Below are positions 1-8,223 of a stretch of 32,747 nucleotides of DNA, one piece after another. Each line of letters starts with the position of its first letter. The stretch's first letter is position 1. Below the pieces are notes generated by a model. It was not told the DNA's origin. It made no database searches and saw only the letters and a list, made by a program, of their open reading frames with translations. The stretch lies in contig JAUXUB010000010.1 of assembly GCA_030680955.1 (NCBI GenBank), positions 1-32,747 of the forward strand, in the 5' to 3' direction. Source of the stretch: a bacterium. Lineage in GTDB: Bacteria; Patescibacteriota; Minisyncoccia; UBA6257; JACOXY01. The position numbers were made by a program, and so were the translations under genes.

Positions 1-94
1 TTTGGGTTTCTCCCGCATCCAACAGAGCTTCTATTCTATCCCTCTGACCCATCGTGAGCTGATGCCAGCTCCGACGTTGTTGTATTTGTTCCAT
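1..94 (-). CDS. IS30-family-like transposase, N-terminal fragment (continues off the window)
   Basis: Minus-strand translation from ATG (complement 92-94): MEQIQQRRSWHQLTMGQRDRIEALLDAGETQ, resembling the IS30-type N-terminal HTH (LTxxxRxxIxxLLxAGxSQ). Confidence 0.6.
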   Translation of the reverse strand, partial: MEQIQQRRSWHQLTMGQRDRIEALLDAGETQ

Positions 95-117
95 AATACA
101 ATTTTCGCCGAAGAAGA

Positions 118-1161
118 TTGCAATTCAAAGGGGAATTTTCGATCAAATACAGGGTTTCAAAATTAGCAAATCACTTTTTTTTCATCGCTACGCTATCGAA
201 TTGGCATTATAGTTGCAGAAAAGAAGATCGGGAAAAATGGCTTCGTATGACAGGAAAGCTTACTGTAGATGAAGAAAAGGCGCTTGCTTCTTTTGCGCAT
301 CTTATGAAAATAAAATATGGATTTCAATCACCAGAAACATATCTTGGTGAGATTTTTTATAAATATGACGGAGTTGTAGCCTGGCGAAAACTAAAGAAGT
401 TAGCAGGCGAAAGAGATTATATACTGATTAAAGGATTTTTTTTAATGTTCCGGAACAGATTTGAATTAGTGTGGAGTAAAGAGCATATTAGAAGACTTAA
501 TACTTTTAAGAAATCTATGCAGAATAAAAAAACAACACAATTTCTTGATTCTGTGGCATTTATGTTCGGGAAGGCAATAGCAGTAAGAGATACTATGACA
601 CTTATAATTCTCTTTTCACCGCAAGATTTTAGTTTCACAGCGGCGGGGAGCGCAAATCTTATAGGAAATTTTATTTCAATTGAACTCCCAGATATGAATA
701 AGCACACCTGGCAATTATCGTATTCTGTCGCCCTAATTGGCCATGAAATCGGTCACCTTTATTTTAAAAAAAGGAAAGGAAAAACGATGATCGTGTCTGC
801 GTTAAAAAAACTGCAACTAAAAAAGCAATACAATTTGCTCCCATTTGCGACCTTTACTGTTATCAATGAAGCAATTACATCTGCATTTGTTCCTATAGGT
901 TCATTGGGACAAAAATACTTTTCAAATATGATTGCTGATTTGCTTTTTTCCAATCTGCCACGTGGCTTCACAGCAGGACAAGCTTTGCGTGAAGGTAAAC
1001 CAGTTTCCTTTTATTCAAATATTGAAATATATTTTGTATGGAAATTATTTCCAATTGCGTATCAGTATGTCAGAGAAAAAAAGCCAATTGATCGAGCATT
1101 TATAATCAAAACCGCATTGCTACTTAAAGACTTAATGAAGCAAAAAACTGGCAACGGGTAA
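118..1161 (+). CDS. Hypothetical protein with HEXXH zinc-protease-like motif
   Basis: 347 aa ORF with TTG start; motif ALIGHEIGHLYF and a later NEAITSAF as possible third ligand. 5' end lies next to the IS fragment and may be truncated. Confidence 0.6.
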   Translation: MQFKGEFSIKYRVSKLANHFFFIATLSNWHYSCRKEDREKWLRMTGKLTVDEEKALASFAHLMKIKYGFQSPETYLGEIFYKYDGVVAWRKLKKLAGERDYILIKGFFLMFRNRFELVWSKEHIRRLNTFKKSMQNKKTTQFLDSVAFMFGKAIAVRDTMTLIILFSPQDFSFTAAGSANLIGNFISIELPDMNKHTWQLSYSVALIGHEIGHLYFKKRKGKTMIVSALKKLQLKKQYNLLPFATFTVINEAITSAFVPIGSLGQKYFSNMIADLLFSNLPRGFTAGQALREGKPVSFYSNIEIYFVWKLFPIAYQYVREKKPIDRAFIIKTALLLKDLMKQKTGNG

Positions 1162-1297
1162 TGCTGTTCGTCTTAGTTTACGGTTATATATCGCATACTT
1201 TAATACATGCCGCAGGCTTCATGTGAATATACATGGTGGTGGCTCTGGGCTCGCTAATATAGATGAAAACCGATAATAATAGTGAGTTGCAGTTTAT

Positions 1298-1326
1298 TTG
1301 ACAATGTACTGCGATTATGATATAAT
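1298..1326 (+). promoter_or_regulatory. Consensus sigma70-type promoter
   Basis: TTGACA (1298-1303), 17-nt spacer, TATAAT (1321-1326): perfect consensus boxes. Confidence 0.8.
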
Positions 1327-1344
1327 GACCACAATTCAACGTTC

Positions 1345-1398
1345 AAGGCGTCCTGTATGTGCAAACTAGCACATAAAGTTGCAGTATAGCCTTTTTTT
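1345..1398 (+). promoter_or_regulatory. Leader hairpin with T7 tract: candidate attenuator or short RNA terminator
   Basis: TATGTGC-aaacta-GCACATA stem nested in GGC..CTG/CAG..GCC pairing, followed by TTTTTTT at 1392-1398, between the promoter and the ATG at 1435. Confidence 0.55.
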
Positions 1399-1434
1399 CG
1401 CTATGATATATAAATCTTTTTAGCTTAAATATAG

Positions 1435-2928
1435 ATGATGATAAAAGTGGATAAAAAATTTAAGAAAGTTGTCGTTCTGGATACCGTTATTTTTTATCCA
1501 GAGCATCGCAAACTCCTCAATTCAATTGCTGCGGAGGTTTTGGAATTTCCGACAAGCTTGCCGGATGGGTTAGAAAAACAGTATGAGGAAAGTCCCGATC
1601 TTTTCCTAAATAAATTGTGTTATACACAAATAGCAATTGATAATATCCCCTTACAATTACTGATGAATCGTATTGACGGAGCAGATGTTGTAATAAGTTG
1701 TTGGACGGATATTCCGGATGAAATTTTACGTTTAAACCCACAACTTAAACTTATCGTCTTTTGGACTCACGAACGAGAACACAGGATAAACGTAAAGCTT
1801 GCCGAAGAACTAGGCATTACTGTTGCAAATATTCCGGACTACGGAACTGATGCTGTTGCCGAAGTGGTGTTTGCTGGATTATGGCAATTACTTCATAGAA
1901 ATTTTGGAGCCGACAGCACTTTGGAATATGGAGGTAATATTTCTCACGCAATCGTTGATTATGTTTTTAATCATTTCCGACAACTTCAAGATAACGAAAA
2001 ATATACTCGTTCTGGGAAATTCACTCACCATTTTCATAAGATTGGGTTAATGAAATTTGATTTTACTCAAAAAAATCTCGATGAGTTGATACCCGAGCGT
2101 CTTATAGAATACAAGCGAGTTGGACTGTTAAATATTGCAAAATCAAACGAAACCATGAATGCGCTTCGCACACTGGGAGTTATTTGTGAACAATATAAAA
2201 TCAGTGATACTTCCTTAGCTACTTATTATAAGTTTTTAGCAGAGAATGATATAATATTCTACGACTCAAAATTGATTAGCCACTCTGAAATTAGTAAAAT
2301 TACTGTAATGTTTGCCAACAAGCTAGTGGATGTTGAAAAATTATCATCCGCCAAGTATTCATTTAACGACAAAATTTTTGGTGTCGTTGGTCTTGGCAGA
2401 ATCGGAATAAAAGTAGCCACTATTGCAAAGGGGTTGGGATTTGAAGTGCTATATTACTCAAAGACACGAAAAAATCAACTGGAAAATGAGTTGGGAATAA
2501 AATATGTTGAATTAGAAAAATTAGCAGAAATAAGTGATATCGTTTCAGTGCATGTTCCAGCACACAAAGCAGAGAATTTATTTGATGATAAATTGATTGC
2601 GAAACTAAAAAATAGTTCGATCTTTATTAACACAGCAGACGGAAACGCAATTGACCAGCACGCATTGACTAAACGAATGTTGGCTGGGGAAATCTTTGCG
2701 TATCTCGATGTTTATCCCGGTTTGCCTAGAAAAGACATTCTTGGTATGCACATGAAAGACAAAACTGATTGGAAAATCCACAAAGAATTATCTAATAACG
2801 TTCTTGCTTATCGTGCTGGTTGGAAAACACAAGAGTCAATTAATGTTAAAACTTATAAACTCCTCGGTGAGATGATAGATTTTCTTGTGGGTAAGAAAGA
2901 TAAATATGTTTTGCCAGACGAATTGTAA
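1435..2928 (+). CDS. Divergent D-isomer-specific 2-hydroxyacid dehydrogenase-like protein with large central insertion
   Basis: NAD-binding GVVGLGRIGIKVATIAKGLGFEVLYYSK and substrate-domain NIPDYGTDAVAEVVFAGLWQLL; canonical catalytic positions appear substituted. Confidence 0.75.
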   Translation: MMIKVDKKFKKVVVLDTVIFYPEHRKLLNSIAAEVLEFPTSLPDGLEKQYEESPDLFLNKLCYTQIAIDNIPLQLLMNRIDGADVVISCWTDIPDEILRLNPQLKLIVFWTHEREHRINVKLAEELGITVANIPDYGTDAVAEVVFAGLWQLLHRNFGADSTLEYGGNISHAIVDYVFNHFRQLQDNEKYTRSGKFTHHFHKIGLMKFDFTQKNLDELIPERLIEYKRVGLLNIAKSNETMNALRTLGVICEQYKISDTSLATYYKFLAENDIIFYDSKLISHSEISKITVMFANKLVDVEKLSSAKYSFNDKIFGVVGLGRIGIKVATIAKGLGFEVLYYSKTRKNQLENELGIKYVELEKLAEISDIVSVHVPAHKAENLFDDKLIAKLKNSSIFINTADGNAIDQHALTKRMLAGEIFAYLDVYPGLPRKDILGMHMKDKTDWKIHKELSNNVLAYRAGWKTQESINVKTYKLLGEMIDFLVGKKDKYVLPDEL

Positions 2929-2933
2929 TACTT

Positions 2934-3006
2934 GGCGAGGTCGCCGAGATGGCTCAGGCGCAAGCTTGCAAAGCTTGAGACGATGGTTCGACTCCATCCC
3001 TCGCCT
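2934..3006 (+). tRNA. tRNA-Cys (GCA)
   Basis: Acceptor GGCGAGG/CCTCGCC, D stem GCC/GGC, anticodon arm CAAGC-TTGCAAA-GCTTG (GCA), T arm GATGG-TTCGACT-CCATC, discriminator T73 as expected for tRNA-Cys; CCA not encoded. Confidence 0.93.
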
Positions 3007-3023
3007 CAAATAATAAAAATTAT

Positions 3024-4547
3024 ATGTCAGAAAACGAAAAATTAACGAGAGAAAAGTTTAATTTTCTCAAAAAATATTACGATGAAACATGGGATGAGAA
3101 TAGCCACACCCTTCATGTTGGTTTATTTAAGAACGATCAAGATTCTCTTGCTGATTCTTACAGGCACGCAACGGATTATTTGATAAATAATGCTTATGAT
3201 GTTGTTCCAATAACAAAAAAATCAGTCATTCTTGATGTTGGTTGTGGTACGGGGAGAACATTAGTAGATGTTTGCTTGCAATACGGCTGTCGTGGAGTTG
3301 GGGTTGATTTGAGCGACGAACAAATTAATGATGCCAAAAACCATATTAGTAAAATAAACCAAGAAAGACTACTGCAAGGATTACCTAAAATTAGAGCAAA
3401 GTTTATTAGAGGGAGCGGAAGCGAACTTGATAAAACTTTCAAGAAAGACAGCCAATTTACACATATCATCAGTCAAGATGCAATTCTCTTAATTACGAAT
3501 AAGCAATCTCTTTTTCGTAATATCCTTCGTCTTTTAGTTCCGGGTGGTATTTTTGCCGTCGCAGATTTCCTGTCAGAATCTGCGCCAGAAGAAAGAACCG
3601 AGAGTGAGGAGAATTTAATATACAAGTTAGTAAATTGGAACGAGGGGCTTTCTTTCGAGGCATATGGAAAGATATTGGAAACTATTGGTTTGTCAGTGGT
3701 GAAGTCTGAAAGACGAGATACAGACATGATAAATACCTATGCGAAACTTGCTCAAAAAATGGAACAGCATATTGTGGACGGAGACAAAACATATACCGAG
3801 TTAAAAGAACGATATGAAAGTATCGTATCTGCCGTAAAAAATGGAAAAATGGGTTGGGGGTTTTTCTTCGCTAAAAAATCCCAAAAAACAGCTTTGATCG
3901 CTGGAGCAAAAGAAAAATCTATCGGTCGTTTTGTAGCAAGTTACTTACACAAGATGGGGTGGAATATTTGGCTGTATAGTCGCAACGCTCGGAAAGTTAA
4001 TAAACTCTATTGGCATGAACGGAAGTGCGATATTTCCAGCGAGAAAAGTATTGCAAAACTTTTGGATGAAATACAAGATTTAGATCTCGTTATGATGCTT
4101 GCCGATACTGGAGGGGATGGTTTACTTGAGGAGTTATCAGAAGCAAAAGTTAAAGAATGCATGGACGCAAAATTGGTTGGAAGTGTTTTACTAAACAAAT
4201 CTCTCACTCTCAAATTTTTTAAACGTAGCAGACAAGTTAAAGTTATTTGGTGTGCTGGCAAACCATCAAAAAAATCAAAAGACCTCATACTTTACAGTAT
4301 GGTTAATTCCGGACTAGCATCGTATGTGGATGCGCTAAATGAGCACTATAAAAATGTTTTCGAAGCGTATTATCTACCGACGGGACTGATTTCACCCTCT
4401 ACACTTGGAGATGATTATATTCACAAAATGGGACCAGAATTACAAAAGGTTGCGGAACATCCACAAGTTATTGCAGATATGGTTCAAAAAATTATTGATA
4501 ACGAAATTGAGCCGGGTATAATTAATATAGAAAAGAATATAATATAG
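3024..4547 (+). CDS. SAM-dependent methyltransferase fused to C-terminal SDR-like Rossmann domain
   Basis: N-terminal VILDVGCGTGRTLVDVC...GVDLS (class I MTase); C-terminal KTALIAGAKEKSIGRFVASYLHKMGWNIWLYSRN...YSMVNSGLASYVDAL (SDR-like). Confidence 0.75.
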   Translation: MSENEKLTREKFNFLKKYYDETWDENSHTLHVGLFKNDQDSLADSYRHATDYLINNAYDVVPITKKSVILDVGCGTGRTLVDVCLQYGCRGVGVDLSDEQINDAKNHISKINQERLLQGLPKIRAKFIRGSGSELDKTFKKDSQFTHIISQDAILLITNKQSLFRNILRLLVPGGIFAVADFLSESAPEERTESEENLIYKLVNWNEGLSFEAYGKILETIGLSVVKSERRDTDMINTYAKLAQKMEQHIVDGDKTYTELKERYESIVSAVKNGKMGWGFFFAKKSQKTALIAGAKEKSIGRFVASYLHKMGWNIWLYSRNARKVNKLYWHERKCDISSEKSIAKLLDEIQDLDLVMMLADTGGDGLLEELSEAKVKECMDAKLVGSVLLNKSLTLKFFKRSRQVKVIWCAGKPSKKSKDLILYSMVNSGLASYVDALNEHYKNVFEAYYLPTGLISPSTLGDDYIHKMGPELQKVAEHPQVIADMVQKIIDNEIEPGIINIEKNII

Positions 4548-4560
4548 TGCCCTCGCCACG

Positions 4561-4848
4561 TTGAAAATAAAAAAAGCACATGAGCAGCACATGAACGACG
4601 AAGAAGAACATTTAGAGAAAGAACTTAGTAGAGATATAGAAGAAAGAGATCTGGAAACTAAGGCGGCAAGCAATGAAAGCAAAGAAACGTCGAACATCTT
4701 AGTAAGCAGAGAAGATCTTGAATAAATAGATTCATGGGCGCAAATGGATGGGGGATATATTAGAAATATGAATGATCCTGAGGGCGTAAAAAGAATGCTA
4801 CTGGCTATATATAATAAAGTGAGTGAACTTTTGGAATCAGAAGAGTAA
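4561..4848 (+). pseudogene. Small acidic ORF interrupted by an in-frame TAA
   Basis: TTG-start 54 codons to TAA at 4723-4725; the same frame continues IDSWAQMDGGYIRNMNDPEGVKRMLLAIYNKVSELLESEE to TAA at 4846-4848. Confidence 0.4.
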
Positions 4849-4907
4849 AATTAAGTTAAGAAAAATCTAGAATTTAGAATTGCGGAGGTGCCAAATAAAG
4901 ATTTTTT

Positions 4908-5543
4908 TTATTTAATATTAATTTTCCAAAAATCAGCCAGAGTTGTTTCTGTCATTACTATGGCCATTTGGCCTGAATAATATTTTTTTATATTGCTATC
5001 TTCCCATCTCTTGTATGATTCTCGAAGTAACCATTTTGTAGTACGCATACTTTCAATAGCTTGCTCTTTCGTAAAAACAAATTCGCCAAAATCAATACAA
5101 ACCAAATTCCCATTTTTATCTATTCCATAATTGGATTGTATTTTATAAGTAGTATCGTGCATGCCATAAGTCCAAAGGGTTTTCTGTAACTCTATGTATT
5201 TATTTATTATTTCTATCCCATCTTTTTCATTTTTAAGATTATCACCAATTATAATAACTTTATCTTGAATATAGTTTAATCCTATTTTATTAAACTTAGG
5301 GTTTCCAAATATTGCACCAGGCAACGAATTTAATCTACTTTTCATAATTCGTAGTTTATTTCTCTCTCTTAATAGCGCCTTACACGCAATATAAAATGCA
5401 GCTAGATGTGATAGATTTTGCCTAGTTCTTATAAAATTATAAATCTTTAAAAGTGATGACCTCGATGATAAAAGTTTTTTAAACACTAGGTCAGAATCAT
5501 ATTCATATACCTGATAATAGAAGCCCTCATTGATGTAGTTCAT
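4908..5543 (-). CDS. Protein-kinase-fold-like protein
   Basis: 211 aa; MHDTTYKIQSNYGIDKNGNLVCIDFGEFVF resembles catalytic-loop HD..N and DFG motifs. Confidence 0.5.
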   Translation of the reverse strand: MNYINEGFYYQVYEYDSDLVFKKLLSSRSSLLKIYNFIRTRQNLSHLAAFYIACKALLRERNKLRIMKSRLNSLPGAIFGNPKFNKIGLNYIQDKVIIIGDNLKNEKDGIEIINKYIELQKTLWTYGMHDTTYKIQSNYGIDKNGNLVCIDFGEFVFTKEQAIESMRTTKWLLRESYKRWEDSNIKKYYSGQMAIVMTETTLADFWKINIK

Positions 5544-5859
5544 AAATATATTATAGCAAATATTGAAAATTGGCGGTTGTTTTATGTTGCTCGGCCTCCT
5601 CTAAATCTTTTCCAGTTCATTTTCTTTATTCCACTGATGATTCAAAAAAGCCAAAATATTCAAACTGTGTGGTATCTTCTTGCACTGAGTTTATCAAAGT
5701 GTTTTTGTAAGCACAGATCAAATAATGCTATAATATAAACGATGTATACCAAGATGAAACTTAAGTTTATCCGCATAATGATTAATAATATTGTATAATA
5801 AAATTGTATTTAAAACTTGCTAAAAAGTTTATAAAGTATTATTATATCGTTCTTAAACT

Positions 5860-6084
5860 ATGAAGAAACAAAAAATCACAAAAAGAAAAACATCCTTAGA
5901 AAGATTGTTAGATTTACAACTCGAGTCGCAAAAATTGCCACAACTTTCACCTGTAGAAAAAGCGAAGTTGGAGCAGGCTTTTGCAATCGAGCAGCTTTAT
6001 AATTCAAGCAAATTGGAGGGTTCATCATTAACAACAAAGATGATTGATAGAGCAATTTATGGAAAAAAACTTTCAGCGGCCTAA
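5860..6084 (+). CDS. Small protein with Fic-inhibitor-like motif (VbhA-like antitoxin or Fic N-terminal remnant)
   Basis: 74 aa; AIEQLYNSSKLEGSSLTTKMIDRAIYG contains (S/T)xxxE(G/N) as SSKLEG. Confidence 0.5.
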   Translation: MKKQKITKRKTSLERLLDLQLESQKLPQLSPVEKAKLEQAFAIEQLYNSSKLEGSSLTTKMIDRAIYGKKLSAA

Positions 6085-6402
6085 AACGAAAGATGAGCTA
6101 AAAGAAAAATAAAGTTGCTCGCAAAGCTAAGCGGGTGTAGTTTATATAAACTTTGGATTGTAAAAACTAAGATAATTTATCTCTTATAGAATTGTTATTT
6201 GGCCCATTATTTTCAATTTGTTTATAGCGATAGAGGAATAACTGGTTGCCCACCTGTTGCCCAAAAATTGATAAAAGGGGATGAAATCTGATAACAACTG
6301 ATGACAGTTGAGAATCTGGATTTAATCAAATGAGCTAGCATTTAATGCATTATTCTTGTTTTTATTGGAGATTTATTACGTTATTCAGTTTTGCCTTTTC
6401 AT

Positions 6403-6446
6403 GGCTCATAATCCGAAGGTATGTGGTTCAATTCCAATCCCCGCAA
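6403..6446 (+). pseudogene. tRNA-fMet-like 3' half fragment
   Basis: ggctcataatccgaaggtatgtggttcaattccaatccccgcaa closely resembles the anticodon loop (CAT), 3' anticodon stem, T loop and 3' acceptor of tRNA-fMet; no matching 5' half upstream. Confidence 0.6.
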
Positions 6447-6607
6447 TAGTTCAGTCTTCATTTCTATGGAACCGAGGTCATTCTACTCCAGCGCTCAGAA
6501 TGCCTCTTTCTCTCAATATAAAATAGTTAAAATTGAAGGTTTAAGGATATCCACACCTACCTGTTGACTTCGTATTGGTTATTAGGCTATTATCTAAATG
6601 AAAGTCA

Positions 6608-6640
6608 CCCGCGCCTCCCGAAAGGGAGTGTGCGGGTTTT
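6608..6640 (+). terminator. Terminator-like hairpin
   Basis: cccgcgcCTCCC-gaaa-GGGAGtgtgcggg followed by ttttcagtttt. Confidence 0.55.
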
Positions 6641-6664
6641 CAGTTTTAGTATACAATAACAAAC

Positions 6665-7345
6665 ATGGAAAGATTAAATATCCTTATTGATGCTGGCAAT
6701 TTTTATCATATCGCCCTTAAGAAAGTTGGGGTTCAAGAGCTAGGCTTTGACTTCGAGAAATTTGTTGGATTTTTAGCAAATGGCAGGACAATTTCTGATA
6801 TGGGGAAACGCTTTTATGTTGGAACTGTTCGAGAAAAAGAAGGGGATGCGAAAAGCAAAGAGGCAATGTCGCGGCAAACCACCCTATTTACTGAATTAAC
6901 AAAATATCATTGGCAAATTAAAACCAGTAAGCTCAAACGAAGGTTAGAGGAATTAGTGATTGATGGCCGTGTAGTGGACTATGAGAAATTTCGGAAAGCA
7001 GGCATTGAAAAAATCCAATTTGAAAGATTAAGAGAAAAAGGCATAGACGTAAAACTTGCGACTGATCTTATTGTTGGAGCAGTTGATAATCAATATGATA
7101 CAGCCATTATAATAAGTTCAGACTCCGATTTACTACCTGCAATTGATTGGGTTCGCCGCCGATATAAGGGCAAAAAGAAGATTGAATATATAGGTTTTTC
7201 AATACCAGACGAACTTAATTCAAAAAAATCTACAGAGCCAAGTTTATCTCTTATTGCGAAAACTGATATTCAGAGGATATTGGTTAAATCCGATTTAGAA
7301 AATTTTATAAAACCATCTTTTTTTAACAAAAAAAATAGTAAGTAG
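6665..7345 (+). CDS. NYN domain (LabA/DUF88-like) protein
   Basis: MERLNILIDAGNFYH...ATDLIVGAVDNQYDTAIIISSDSDLLPAIDWVRRRY, NYN/PIN-like acidic residues. Confidence 0.85.
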   Translation: MERLNILIDAGNFYHIALKKVGVQELGFDFEKFVGFLANGRTISDMGKRFYVGTVREKEGDAKSKEAMSRQTTLFTELTKYHWQIKTSKLKRRLEELVIDGRVVDYEKFRKAGIEKIQFERLREKGIDVKLATDLIVGAVDNQYDTAIIISSDSDLLPAIDWVRRRYKGKKKIEYIGFSIPDELNSKKSTEPSLSLIAKTDIQRILVKSDLENFIKPSFFNKKNSK

Positions 7346-7411
7346 CGGGGTGGGGTAATGAAAAGTCCTATACAAATTATCCAATTGAGATTATTATATT
7401 TTCCAAATCTT

Positions 7412-8059
7412 TCATTGAGTGGAAGGTTTTTTGCCTCTGTAAAATTCATCAAAGATTTTTTCAAGGTCAGGGTCGCTTTTTATTGCGTGTTCGGCTGGAC
7501 TAATTCCTTGCGTCGCTTTCTTTTCTTCTAAAATTTTTTGTACTTCGGGGCTGTCGTGATCGAGCTGTAACCCAGCTGTAAAGGGTGGAGATTCATTCCA
7601 ATCCATCCCCAATCTTTCCATGGCCTCTGCTTCTCCAATGTATGCTAATTTCATTAGGTTACTTCCTCGTAATGTTTCTTCTTTAAATCCAGCTTCAATA
7701 AAATCTTCCTTTATTTTCAAAATTGCTGCAACCCGAAGTTTCAAATCAATAGGAAGATCGACTCGCATAGTGAGTTGGGAAAGAAAAGCAAATTCCACCA
7801 CCAACTGTTGAAGTTCCCATTCTGGGGAGTCTTTGATTTTGGCAACCTCAATAATCTCATTAAAAGCAGTCCAGATTTTAGTACCAAATGTTATGTCATT
7901 TTCTACACTATTACCTAAACTTTCTTGATGCCAAAATACATCATCATCATACCCGTTCATCATTTCTTTGAGCACCTCTGGAGTGATTCTGTTATTTATG
8001 TCTTCAAATTTCTGAATACGCACCTCAAGTGGTTTGTTATCTGGTGATTTCTTCCACAT
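7412..8059 (-). CDS. Hypothetical protein
   Basis: 215 aa ORF, no recognised motif. Confidence 0.6.
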   Translation of the reverse strand: MWKKSPDNKPLEVRIQKFEDINNRITPEVLKEMMNGYDDDVFWHQESLGNSVENDITFGTKIWTAFNEIIEVAKIKDSPEWELQQLVVEFAFLSQLTMRVDLPIDLKLRVAAILKIKEDFIEAGFKEETLRGSNLMKLAYIGEAEAMERLGMDWNESPPFTAGLQLDHDSPEVQKILEEKKATQGISPAEHAIKSDPDLEKIFDEFYRGKKPSTQ

Positions 8060-8109
8060 ATATTACATGGTAGTAGTTTTGTAAGGAATATTCAATACCT
8101 CAAATAAAC

Positions 8110-8190
8110 CTACCAATTCTTTACCACAGAAAACGCCGAATCAGCGTTAATTTCTATCAAATAGGTTCTAATGTCTTCAAGCCCCTGCAA
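8110..8190 (-). pseudogene. ParE/RelE-like toxin fragment
   Basis: Minus-strand LQGLEDIRTYLIEINADSAFSVVKNW* resembles the ParE helical region (DLEDIRDYIxEDNPxAAxxVV); no complete ORF. Confidence 0.35.
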
Positions 8191-8191
8191 C

Positions 8192-8220
8192 AAAATAAAA
8201 GCTCCCTTTTAAGGGGAGCT
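8192..8220 (-). terminator. Intrinsic terminator downstream of 8224-8682
   Basis: Minus strand AGCTCCCCTTAAAAGGGAGCTTTTATTTTG. Confidence 0.75.
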
Positions 8221-8223
8221 GTG

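Noticed and set aside
417-971. Minus-strand ORFs within the HEXXH gene
   Set aside because: Antisense shadow ORFs without start signals or motifs.
6241-6300. gttgcccacctgttgccc motif as an integrase C-terminus remnant
   Set aside because: Both reading frames are short and the resemblance is impressionistic; not enough to call.
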